NCBI GenBank assembly: GCA_028276305.1
Contig: JAPYWO010000010.1
Span: 1-11,741 of the forward strand
Source of the DNA: Candidatus Thermokryptus sp.
GTDB lineage: Bacteria; Bacteroidota; Ignavibacteria; Kryptoniales; Kryptoniaceae
Direction: 5' to 3'
DNA length: 11,741 nt
Numbering within the stretch: the stretch's first letter is position 1; each line of letters opens with the position of its first letter. The notes under the pieces are model-generated. The model did no database searches. It had not been told where the DNA came from and worked only from the letters and a program-made list of their open reading frames with translations. Made by a program: the position numbers and the translations under genes. This document shows, piece after piece, positions 1-6,795 of this stretch.

Positions 1-669
1 CCAACAAATGTTGATGCTGAAGTTGTAATTGATGACAAAGGGACGAAAATTGAAGGATTTTACGCTGCTGGAGAAGTCGCTTGCGTCTCGGTGCACGGAG
101 CAAACCGTCTCGGCACAAATTCACTACTTGATATAATCGTTTTCGGTCGTCGCGGAGGTAAGAAAATGGCTGAGTATATCAAAGAGCATGACTTCCCAAC
201 CCTACCGAAAGATGCCGACGAATGGACGAGAAAAACAATTGAAAAAATACTCAATGGTTACGGCAAAGAACGCGTCTCAAGGATTAGAAAGGAACTTCAA
301 GAAGTTATGATGGATAAGGTGTCCGTCTTCAGAACCGGTGAAAGTATAAAGGAAGCGATAGAAAAAATCAAGGAGTTGAAGGAAAGATATAAAGAGATTA
401 AAATTGACGATAAAGGGAAGAGATTTAACACCGACCTTATTGAAGCTATTGAGCTTGGGAACTTGCTTGATACAGCGGAGGCGATAGCTTACAGCGCTTT
501 AAATAGGACCGAAAGCAGAGGTGCTCACTATCGTGAGGACTACCCCAAGCGCGATGATCAAAATTGGCTCAAACATACACTCATATACAAAAACGAAGAA
601 AAAGAGCCGATCATTAAATATAAACCAGTCGTCATAACGAAAATTCCACCAATGGAAAGGAAATACTAA
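1..669 (+). CDS. sdhA: Succinate dehydrogenase/fumarate reductase flavoprotein subunit, C-terminal part (5' end outside window)
   Basis: The reading frame is open from base 1, so only the last 222 residues are present. The covalent-FAD subunit oxidises succinate to fumarate, or does the reverse, at the membrane-bound complex and passes electrons to SdhB. Residues 19-50 of the fragment carry the hallmark stretch GFYAAGE, then VHGANRLGTNSLLD, then FGRRGG. This closes the FAD-binding domain and contains the substrate-binding arginine of HGANRLG (R36 here). The rest is the helical C-terminal domain, with the conserved ESRGAHYREDYPKRDD segment before the end. A GTG at 91 is internal coding sequence, not a start. 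sdhB follows after 21 nt. No sdhC lies downstream of sdhB, so any membrane anchor gene should be upstream of the window. Which direction the enzyme runs cannot be told from this fragment. Confidence 0.96.
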   Translation, partial: PTNVDAEVVIDDKGTKIEGFYAAGEVACVSVHGANRLGTNSLLDIIVFGRRGGKKMAEYIKEHDFPTLPKDADEWTRKTIEKILNGYGKERVSRIRKELQEVMMDKVSVFRTGESIKEAIEKIKELKERYKEIKIDDKGKRFNTDLIEAIELGNLLDTAEAIAYSALNRTESRGAHYREDYPKRDDQNWLKHTLIYKNEEKEPIIKYKPVVITKIPPMERKY

Positions 670-690
670 AAAAATCATAAGGGGACTAAA

Positions 691-1416
691 ATGAAAGTCA
701 CATTCAGAATTTTCAGATTCAACCCCGAAACAGACAAAGAACCTTACTATAAGGACTATGAAGTTGAAGCCGACCCTAAAGATAGAGTTGTTGATGTCCT
801 TCATTACATAAAAAATGAAATTGACGGGACGTTGACATTTAGACGCTCTTGCCTTCACGGAATATGTGGCTCAGATGGGATGAGAATTAATGGTAAAAAT
901 ATGCTTGCTTGTTCAATACTGCTTCAAGACCTCGGTTATTCGGATAAAAATAAGACATATAAAAAGCCAATTGTAGTTGAGCCACTCCCTGGAATGCCCA
1001 TAATTAAAGACCTTGTCACTGACTTCACTGATTTTTGGAAAAAGTATGAAGCTGTTAAACCTTATTTAATCACAAAAACACCACCGCCTGAAAGAGAACG
1101 AATTCAAAGCCCGGAGGATGTTGAACTTATAATGGAAGCGTCAAAATGCATTCTTTGCGCCTGCTGTACGACAAGTTGCCCATCAACATGGTCAAATGAT
1201 AATTATCTTGGACCCGCTGCTCTTCTTAAAGCATACAGGTTTATATTTGACTCGCGTGATGAGGCAACCGATGAACGACTTGATATAATTGACACACCGG
1301 ATGGGATTTGGCGCTGTCATACGATTTTCCATTGCGTTCAAGCTTGTCCGAAAGAAATCAATATCACATGGCATATTTCGCAACTGAAGAAAAAACTCGT
1401 TGAGCGCGAAATTTAA
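691..1416 (+). CDS. sdhB: Succinate dehydrogenase/fumarate reductase iron-sulfur subunit
   Basis: This 241-residue protein carries three Fe-S clusters from SdhA flavin to the quinone site. The N-terminal plant-type ferredoxin domain binds [2Fe-2S] with C54, C59 and C74. The usual third ligand position is Asp62 (sequence CGSDG), as in E. coli SdhB. The C-terminal domain has C153-x2-C156-x2-C159-x3-C163-P for [4Fe-4S]. The [3Fe-4S] ligands come from C209-x5-C215-x3-C219-P; C163 and C219 are the prolyl-flanked cysteines shared across this fold. Length is normal for the family. The ATG at 691 is supported by an AAGGGG Shine-Dalgarno at 679-684. It is the last gene of its operon: a strong hairpin terminator begins 5 nt after the stop codon. 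Confidence 0.97.
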   Translation: MKVTFRIFRFNPETDKEPYYKDYEVEADPKDRVVDVLHYIKNEIDGTLTFRRSCLHGICGSDGMRINGKNMLACSILLQDLGYSDKNKTYKKPIVVEPLPGMPIIKDLVTDFTDFWKKYEAVKPYLITKTPPPERERIQSPEDVELIMEASKCILCACCTTSCPSTWSNDNYLGPAALLKAYRFIFDSRDEATDERLDIIDTPDGIWRCHTIFHCVQACPKEINITWHISQLKKKLVEREI

Positions 1417-1421
1417 AAACG

Positions 1422-1448
1422 AAGGGCGGTTCTTAAACCGCCCTTTTT
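1422..1448. terminator. Bidirectional intrinsic terminator between sdhB and the convergent DUF971 gene
   Basis: A perfect 10-bp stem (1422-1431 with 1436-1445) encloses a CTTA tetraloop. The core arms are GGGCGGTT and AACCGCCC. On the plus strand the stem runs into a T-rich tract from 1444. On the minus strand the complement of the AAAAC before the stem also gives T residues. The stop codon of the minus-strand gene (1447-1449) lies inside the T tract, so this hairpin very likely ends both convergent units. Confidence 0.9.
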
Positions 1449-1731
1449 ATTCTTCTTTTAACAAGCGAAGATAATCAAAACTATATATCCCCGTGTTATG
1501 TCCATCCCCCCAAGTTATTTGTATCGCATAATTCCCAACTAAATTTACCTCTTTTATATCATAAGCCGATGAAGGTAACTCGGCATCCCTTCCACTTTCC
1601 CTTTCTGCGGAACAAGTTGCGCACGGGCACACTCTTCGCAAAAAACTTAAACTGAAAATGTCTTCATGTCCATCATTCCAACTAAATCTAAGCTTATCCC
1701 CAACCCTTTCAATCTTTATCGGATATAACAT
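1447..1731 (-). CDS. DUF971 / gamma-butyrobetaine hydroxylase-like N-terminal domain protein
   Basis: A stand-alone 94-residue DUF971 (GBBH-like_N) protein. It shows the conserved RVCPCATC cluster (C35, C37, C40) and the WGDGHNTGIYSFDYLR block containing H78. The three cysteines and one histidine match in order and spacing the structural zinc site of the N-terminal domain of human gamma-butyrobetaine hydroxylase, so zinc binding is likely. No catalytic dioxygenase domain is present. In bacteria such short proteins are sometimes fused or adjacent to Mrp/ApbC-type Fe-S carriers, but no such gene is visible here. The ATG (1729-1731) has no clear Shine-Dalgarno. The gene is divergent from the radical SAM gene across a 75-nt AT-rich gap and converges on sdhB. 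Its biochemical role is unknown. Confidence 0.88.
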   Translation of the reverse strand: MLYPIKIERVGDKLRFSWNDGHEDIFSLSFLRRVCPCATCSAERESGRDAELPSSAYDIKEVNLVGNYAIQITWGDGHNTGIYSFDYLRLLKEE

Positions 1732-1806
1732 TTGCTAAAAATTTTTTTGTTTTTAAATTTACCTTGTAAAGTTAAAAACGCCGGTGCAAAAAATTCAAAT
1801 TATCAC

Positions 1807-3030
1807 ATGGAAAAAGTCAGCGAAAATGTTCTAAAAACTTCCGTCCCAGGGATTGGGAATGTGTATTTCAATCTGCAAAAATACTCAACCACCATATCCG
1901 AGGAACATCAATACATTTATTACTTTGACGCCGAGGGGAAATTCATGGGCGGTTTCTTCAACGGCATAAGCTATAGAAGAGGACTTGACAACAGGATGAT
2001 GAAAAAATTTTTTGACGAAGACAAATTTAAAGTGAAAGTTTTCGTTGATGAGAACGAAAAAAGGAAAATCATAAACGAAGTGATTGAAAGAGTTGAAAGG
2101 ATAAAAAAATTCACCCACCAAAACTACGAAATCACAGGGCGACTTGAGGATATTTTACGCTGGGATTACGACGCTCTTCAAAAAGACGCAATCAAATTTT
2201 TTTCAATTTACAAACCTATAAGCATCCTTCCACCAGATCAATACCTTTCGCTTGTCCTTCAACCTGCGGAAGGTTGTTCATGGAACAAGTGCACATTTTG
2301 CAGTTTCTATCAAGACAGGAGATTCAGGATAAAATCACCCGATGAATTTAAAGAGCATATAAAAAAGGTAAAAGAATTTTTCGGTAGAGCCATTGGTTTG
2401 AGAAAATCAATTTTCCTTGGCGACGCAAATGCTTTGATAATACCACAAAAACTTTTGATTGAACTTTTAAAGATACTTCACGAAGAATTCCCGATATCAA
2501 AAAGAAATCCGAACTTTGAATTTTCATTTGATGGGATATATTCATTCCTTGATATATTTGGCGCTGAAAAGAAAAAACCCCAAGAATATGTTGAGTTGAA
2601 AAACTTGCAAGTTAAAAGAATTTACATCGGTCTTGAAACTGGCGATCCTGAACTTTTCAAATATCTTAATAAACCCGGCTCACCTAATGAATGCGTTGAT
2701 GTTGTTGAAACAATTAAAAAAGCAGGTATAAATGTCGGAATAATAGTTCTCGCTGGCGCAGGTGGCGATAAATTTTATGAACCGCATGTGAAAAACACCA
2801 TTGAGACAATCCTCAAAATGCCACTTTCAAAAGGAGATATAATTTATCTATCCCCACTCGTACTTGATGAAGCAAACGAATATGTCAAATTGATGCGCGA
2901 GATCGGAGCGAGGACATTAAACAAGTTTGAAATAGCGGAGCAAATAGACAGAATCAAAGAAGGTCTTAAAAATTTAACACAATATGGCGTCAAAGTCACG
3001 ATTTACGATATACAAGAATTCATCTATTAA
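1807..3030 (+). CDS. Uncharacterised radical SAM protein
   Basis: A 407-residue protein. The [4Fe-4S] motif GCSWNKCTFC gives C157-x4-C162-x2-C165, preceded by a beta strand ending LQPAEG, as in the N-terminal edge of a radical SAM barrel. Downstream barrel motifs include FLGDANAL (203-210), the SFDGIYSF strand and the IGLETGDPELFKYLNKPG block (274-291) typical of Elp3/MiaB-like radical SAM enzymes. The first ~140 residues are a domain I do not recognise. There is no B12-binding domain or SPASM cysteine cluster. The frame also opens at a TTG at 1732, but that would add 25 residues encoded by AT-rich, promoter-like DNA, so I chose the ATG at 1807. No Shine-Dalgarno precedes it. The DASS transporter gene follows after 19 nt, probably co-transcribed. 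The substrate cannot be deduced. Confidence 0.85.
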   Translation: MEKVSENVLKTSVPGIGNVYFNLQKYSTTISEEHQYIYYFDAEGKFMGGFFNGISYRRGLDNRMMKKFFDEDKFKVKVFVDENEKRKIINEVIERVERIKKFTHQNYEITGRLEDILRWDYDALQKDAIKFFSIYKPISILPPDQYLSLVLQPAEGCSWNKCTFCSFYQDRRFRIKSPDEFKEHIKKVKEFFGRAIGLRKSIFLGDANALIIPQKLLIELLKILHEEFPISKRNPNFEFSFDGIYSFLDIFGAEKKKPQEYVELKNLQVKRIYIGLETGDPELFKYLNKPGSPNECVDVVETIKKAGINVGIIVLAGAGGDKFYEPHVKNTIETILKMPLSKGDIIYLSPLVLDEANEYVKLMREIGARTLNKFEIAEQIDRIKEGLKNLTQYGVKVTIYDIQEFIY

Positions 3031-3049
3031 AAAATAAATTCGCTGAAAT

Positions 3050-4591
3050 ATGGAATTTGAAAGGGTCAGAGGAAACCTTGGCTTTTTTCTCGGCTTAACT
3101 TTTTTCGTTTTAATCATCCTTATTCCAACACCACAAGTATTTATTGAACACGCAAAACTTAAATTACAAGTAACAGAGACAAACGCAGATGTATTAAAAC
3201 TTGCTTATAGCATGAAAGTTGTCCTCGCCCTACTCATTTTGATGATAACTTGGTGGATTAGTGAAGCTGTTCCAATCCCCGTGACATCACTTTTGCCGGG
3301 CGTTATACTTCCTCTGTTTCATACTTACGGTTTTCAGGATGGGAAATTCATTGAATTAAATGGAAAGAATGTCTTTTTGAATTACGCTAACCCGATAATT
3401 TTTCTATTTCTCGCCGGGTTTTTAATAGCTGGCGCAATGCAAAAATGGGGGCTTGACAGAAGAATTGCGCTTTGGATTTTGACGCGAGGTAAAATTGCAC
3501 AAAGCCCGGGGAAAATTTTGTTCGGCTTGATCGTCGCTTCAGCTTTCATATCAATGTGGGTTTCAAACACAGCGACAACCGCTATGATGCTACCAATAGC
3601 GCTTGGGGTTTTAAACAAACTAAATGTTGATCAAACATCAAAGTATGCTAAGGCAATTATGCTCGGTGTTGCTTTCGCTTCATCAATTGGAGGTATAGGC
3701 ACGATCATCGGAACACCGCCAAATGGAATAGCTGTCTCAATCTTGTCAAAGGAGAAAATCATACACATAAACTTTCTCAAATGGATGAGCTTCGGAATCC
3801 CGTTTGTCATTTTCGCCCTGCCGATACTCTGGCTTGTGTTAAAACTCACATTCAAATTCAACTTCAAATTTAACGAAGAGATAAAAGAGTTGCTCGTTTC
3901 AGAGAAAAACAAACTCGGCAAACTTTCAAAAGCGGAAAAATTGACACTTTCGGTTTTCATCTTCACAGCTTTGCTATGGGTGACAAATCCATTCTGGAAT
4001 TTTATACCAGTAATCGGTGAAAAACTTGAATGGTTTGACGAGTATCTGATAGCGGTTTTTGGCTGTATAACTCTATTCATCTTGCCGATAAATTTCTCCA
4101 AGAGGGAATTCATTCTGGATTGGAAGGACTCAAAATATGTGGATTGGGGAACTTTGCTTTTGTTTGGTGGAGGTATTGCTTTATCAGATGCCTTATTTAA
4201 AACGGGACTTGCAAATGTCATAGCAAGTGAATTTATTAAAACCTTCGGCAAACCTTCCACTTATCTTATCGTCTTCATCGTAGTTATTTTTATGGAGCTT
4301 CTCACAGAGGTCACATCAAATACAGCTGTCACTTCAATGATGGTTCCAATTTTAATTTCAATTTGCACTGGTCTTGGTGTAGAGCCAACGGTTGTTGTAA
4401 TTTCAGCAACTATTGCAGCATCAATGGCTTTTATGCTTCCTGTGGCAACACCACCAAACGCCCTTGTCTACGGGACGAGATATGTGACATTAAAAGATAT
4501 GCTAAAAGCCGGCTTCGCTCTTGACATTATCGCTTGGCTTTACATAACAATCTACTTTTATGTGCTTAACTTGCTCGGTTTCAAATTCTAA
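3050..4591 (+). CDS. DASS/SLC13-family sodium:dicarboxylate (divalent anion) symporter
   Basis: A 513-residue polytopic inner-membrane protein with about 11 hydrophobic segments. It contains the inverted-repeat signature of the divalent anion:Na+ symporter family (VcINDY, NaDC, SLC13). SNT motifs sit at 172-174 and 423-425, each followed by a TPPN motif (222-225 and 467-470). These pairs form the two Na+ sites and the carboxylate-binding tips of the re-entrant hairpins, so both halves are intact. Likely substrates are C4-dicarboxylates such as succinate or malate; sulfate or other anions cannot be excluded. A loop of about 40 lysine-rich residues (about 270-298) joins the halves. It begins 19 nt after the radical SAM gene with no visible Shine-Dalgarno. 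Its stop codon lies only 2 nt from that of the convergent dehydrogenase, with no hairpin between. Confidence 0.93.
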   Translation: MEFERVRGNLGFFLGLTFFVLIILIPTPQVFIEHAKLKLQVTETNADVLKLAYSMKVVLALLILMITWWISEAVPIPVTSLLPGVILPLFHTYGFQDGKFIELNGKNVFLNYANPIIFLFLAGFLIAGAMQKWGLDRRIALWILTRGKIAQSPGKILFGLIVASAFISMWVSNTATTAMMLPIALGVLNKLNVDQTSKYAKAIMLGVAFASSIGGIGTIIGTPPNGIAVSILSKEKIIHINFLKWMSFGIPFVIFALPILWLVLKLTFKFNFKFNEEIKELLVSEKNKLGKLSKAEKLTLSVFIFTALLWVTNPFWNFIPVIGEKLEWFDEYLIAVFGCITLFILPINFSKREFILDWKDSKYVDWGTLLLFGGGIALSDALFKTGLANVIASEFIKTFGKPSTYLIVFIVVIFMELLTEVTSNTAVTSMMVPILISICTGLGVEPTVVVISATIAASMAFMLPVATPPNALVYGTRYVTLKDMLKAGFALDIIAWLYITIYFYVLNLLGFKF

Positions 4592-4593
4592 AT

Positions 4594-5577
4594 TTACTTT
4601 GCCAAGACCTCCGGATTAACGATATTCGCTGGGACTTTCCCAGATAAAACTTTGACGATATTTTCAGCTGCAACTATTGACATTTTCGTCCTCGCTTCAA
4701 CAGTCGCACTTCCTATATGTGGAGTTAACACAACATTTTCAAGATCAATTAACTCTTTTGGAACTTTCGGCTCAAATTCAAAGACATCAAGTCCAGCCCC
4801 TGCAAGTTTTCCTTTCTTTAACGCTTTTATCAAAGCCATTTCATCAACCACCTCACCACGAGAGGTGTTAATAAGATACGCTCCCTTTTTCATCAAATTT
4901 ATTTCCCTCTCCCCGATCAAATGCCTTGTCTTTGAAGTCAATGGGACATGAATTGTGATTATATCCGAATTCTTAAGCAATGTTTCAAGTCCAACTTTTT
5001 TTGCCCCGACTTCTTCTTCAAGTATTTCATTTTTATGCGTGTTAAAGTAAAGGACTTTCATTTTAAATCCCTTTGCCCTCAAACCAACAGCGGTTCCAAT
5101 TCTACCAGCGCCGATTATCCCAAGCGTTTTCCCAGCAAGTTCAGTTCCAAGCAATAGCATTGGAGCCCATCCCTTGAAACGCCCACGACGAACAAACTTG
5201 TCCGCTTCAACGATCCTCCTCGTTACAGCCAAAATCAACGCCCAAGTCAAATCAGCGGTTGCATCTGTAAGAACACCAGGTGTATTCGTCACGATAATTC
5301 CACGCTTAGTCGCCTCATCAACATCAATATTATTGAAACCGACAGCATAATTTGATATTACTTTACACCTGTCCATGTTTGAGATTACCTCAGCGTCAAT
5401 TCTATCGCTCAAAAGACAAAGGACAGCGTCAACACCACGAACCATCTTTACAAGTTCATTATGTGTTAAATTTCTATCCCTCGTATTAACAATCACATTT
5501 TTAAAGTTCTTCTTCAAAATATCAAGTCCTTGCTTTGGAATTTCACGGGTCACAAGTATTGTAAAGTCCTTTTTCAT
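4594..5577 (-). CDS. D-isomer-specific 2-hydroxyacid dehydrogenase, glyoxylate/hydroxypyruvate reductase (GyaR/GhrB) type
   Basis: A 327-residue cytosolic NAD(P)H-dependent reductase of 2-oxo acids. The Rossmann glycine motif is GAGRIG (156-161). Catalytic residues are R240 (NTSRG), E269 (the Glu before Pro in DVFEFEP) and H287 (TPHIGSAT), all present. NTPGVLTDATADLTWALILAVTRR (98-121) and the EL-GKTLGI segment are characteristic of glyoxylate/hydroxypyruvate reductases rather than 3-phosphoglycerate dehydrogenase, and no ACT domain follows. After the second beta strand the cofactor-selecting residues read FNTHK (178-182), with neither the Asp typical of NAD forms nor the SRT of many NADPH forms. 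Cofactor choice is therefore open. The ATG at 5577 has an AAGGA Shine-Dalgarno (5586-5590) and lies 21 nt after the macro-domain gene. It is the last gene of the ruvB unit, with no terminator hairpin seen after it. Confidence 0.92.
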   Translation of the reverse strand: MKKDFTILVTREIPKQGLDILKKNFKNVIVNTRDRNLTHNELVKMVRGVDAVLCLLSDRIDAEVISNMDRCKVISNYAVGFNNIDVDEATKRGIIVTNTPGVLTDATADLTWALILAVTRRIVEADKFVRRGRFKGWAPMLLLGTELAGKTLGIIGAGRIGTAVGLRAKGFKMKVLYFNTHKNEILEEEVGAKKVGLETLLKNSDIITIHVPLTSKTRHLIGEREINLMKKGAYLINTSRGEVVDEMALIKALKKGKLAGAGLDVFEFEPKVPKELIDLENVVLTPHIGSATVEARTKMSIVAAENIVKVLSGKVPANIVNPEVLAK

Positions 5578-5598
5578 GGCGTTTATCCTTTTAATTTG

Positions 5599-6165
5599 TT
5601 AAGAACCCTTTTGAAAACGGGACTTAAATTCTTCAACGAAGGCATTTAAAGTTGGTTCATCAAAAAGACAGAACCTTATTTCTTCAACACTTGTGTCGGG
5701 ATTTTCTTCAAGAAAGCGAACGACTGTGCCAATTAAAATTTTTGCGCATCTTTCTTTTGGGAAACCGAAAATGCCAGCACTTATCGCTGGAAAAGAGATT
5801 GACTTCAATTTTCTTTCATCTGCGATTTTCAAACTTGAGACGACGGCGCTTTCAAGCTTTTCATCTTCCCCACTCGTGCCACCTCTCCAAATAGGTCCGA
5901 CAGCGTGGATGACAAATTTTGCAGGCAACTTCCCAGCCCCCGTTATAGCTGCGCTTCCAGTTGGAACATAACCAATTTTGTTGCTTTCCTCCTGAATTTC
6001 ATATCCACCTTTTCTAACTATCACCCCTGCAACGCCACCGCCATGCTGTAAGTGCTCATTCGCTGCATTAACTATAGCATCAACAGCTTCCTCCGTTATA
6101 TCACCGTGAACTATGCGGATTATTTTACCTTTAATGTTCGCTTCATATAAAACTTTGTTTGGCAT
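5599..6165 (-). CDS. Macro-domain protein (ADP-ribose / O-acetyl-ADP-ribose binding or hydrolysis)
   Basis: A 188-residue single macro domain. It shows GDITEEAVDAIVNAAN (21-36), the glycine loop HGGGVAG (41-47), AVGP at 88-91 and the phosphate-binding SAGIFGFP (129-136). Macro domains bind ADP-ribose and often remove ADP-ribose or acetyl groups from proteins, nucleic acids or O-acetyl-ADP-ribose. The glycine loop reads HGGGVA, as in archaeal AF1521-like proteins. It lacks the Asp that MacroD/YmdB proteins carry in GGGVDG, so a YmdB-like mechanism should not be assumed. The ATG at 6165 has a GAGGTG Shine-Dalgarno that overlaps the stop codon of the DNA glycosylase gene, indicating coupling. 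Its place between a DNA glycosylase and a dehydrogenase fits a repair or NAD-metabolite role, but that is inference. Confidence 0.94.
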   Translation of the reverse strand: MPNKVLYEANIKGKIIRIVHGDITEEAVDAIVNAANEHLQHGGGVAGVIVRKGGYEIQEESNKIGYVPTGSAAITGAGKLPAKFVIHAVGPIWRGGTSGEDEKLESAVVSSLKIADERKLKSISFPAISAGIFGFPKERCAKILIGTVVRFLEENPDTSVEEIRFCLFDEPTLNAFVEEFKSRFQKGS

Positions 6166-6168
6166 TTT

Positions 6169-6795
6169 TCACCTCAACTTTATTTTCACCTTTGAGACAA
6201 AAGGATTATCCTTGATGAAAAATCTCCACTTTTTGTCAAGCCCGCTTTTTATCCCGATCCTTTCGCTTCTCCCAACTTCAAACTTCTCTTCCATCAAAGG
6301 ACGAGAGATGAAAATTTCATCACCAAGCAACGAAACGCCATTAAACCTTTTATCAATTTTAAACGCTTGACAAAATTTTGCTGGACCATTCGTGAGATTA
6401 TATATGTCTTCAACACCACGAAATTTCTTCATCAATTCAATCCCGTAAATTGGCTCAACAGCCCTTATCAAAACAGCGGATGGAAATCCCTCTCTTTCAG
6501 TCACAACATTAAAACAATAGTGCATGCCATAAGTGAAATAGACATATGCGTGTCCGCCTTGAAGGTACATTATTTTATTCCTTTGCGTTTGCCCACCGAA
6601 AGCATGGCTTGCAGGGTCATCTTCTCCAATATACGCCTCTGTCTCAACAATTTTCCCTGCAATAATTTTATCCCCGAGCTTCCTTACTATAACTTTGCCG
6701 AGAAGTTCTCTTGCTATTTTCAGTGTCGGTTGTAAATAGAACTCAATATCAAGCTTCCTCTCAATAAAATCCCGCATCAATTTCATAATGCTCAT
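6169..6795 (-). CDS. mpg: 3-methyladenine DNA glycosylase, AAG/MPG family
   Basis: A 208-residue base-excision repair enzyme that flips out and removes alkylated or deaminated purines (3-methyladenine, hypoxanthine, ethenoadenine in characterised members). The family core is complete: KIVETEAYIG (48-57) carries the catalytic Glu53 (equivalent to human E125) and Tyr55; His64 lies in ASHAFGG; YVYFTYGM contains the intercalating Tyr89; N96 and R111 (in LIRAVEP) line the pocket. RNKIMY (72-77) and LTNGPAK (134-140) are also typical. The ATG at 6795 forms a 4-nt ATGA overlap with the ALDH stop codon. Met4 or Met7 could be the true start, since the first conserved residues come later and no clear Shine-Dalgarno is seen. 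Length is normal for the bacterial family. Confidence 0.95.
   Translation of the reverse strand: MSIMKLMRDFIERKLDIEFYLQPTLKIARELLGKVIVRKLGDKIIAGKIVETEAYIGEDDPASHAFGGQTQRNKIMYLQGGHAYVYFTYGMHYCFNVVTEREGFPSAVLIRAVEPIYGIELMKKFRGVEDIYNLTNGPAKFCQAFKIDKRFNGVSLLGDEIFISRPLMEEKFEVGRSERIGIKSGLDKKWRFFIKDNPFVSKVKIKLR
6170..6175 (-). promoter_or_regulatory. Shine-Dalgarno of the macro-domain gene, overlapping the upstream stop codon
   Basis: On the minus strand GAGGTG lies 4 nt before the ATG at 6165. Its last two bases are the first two of the TGA stop (6169-6171) of the DNA glycosylase gene. This fixes the start codon and implies translational coupling. Confidence 0.8.

Noticed and set aside
91..669. 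A complete short gene starting at GTG 91
   Set aside because: The frame continues upstream to base 1 with sequence matching SdhA (GFYAAGEVACVS), so it is the 3' part of a longer gene.
691..1416. Loss of a [2Fe-2S] cysteine (Asp62) in SdhB as a defect
   Set aside because: E. coli SdhB also has Asp at this position and is functional, so it is a normal variant.
1732..1806. TTG-initiated 25-residue N-terminal extension of the radical SAM protein
   Set aside because: The extension is encoded by AT-rich DNA between divergent genes that probably holds promoters, and the start codon would be TTG with no Shine-Dalgarno; the ATG at 1807 is preferred. I could not define a convincing promoter there on either strand.
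2039..2060. 8-bp inverted repeat with a 6-nt loop inside the radical SAM gene
   Set aside because: Repeats of this size are expected by chance once or more in a window this long.
3631..4260. 209-codon open frame on the minus strand inside the DASS gene
   Set aside because: It is antisense to a clearly conserved transporter. The peptide shows no recognisable domain, and such shadows are common opposite membrane-protein genes.
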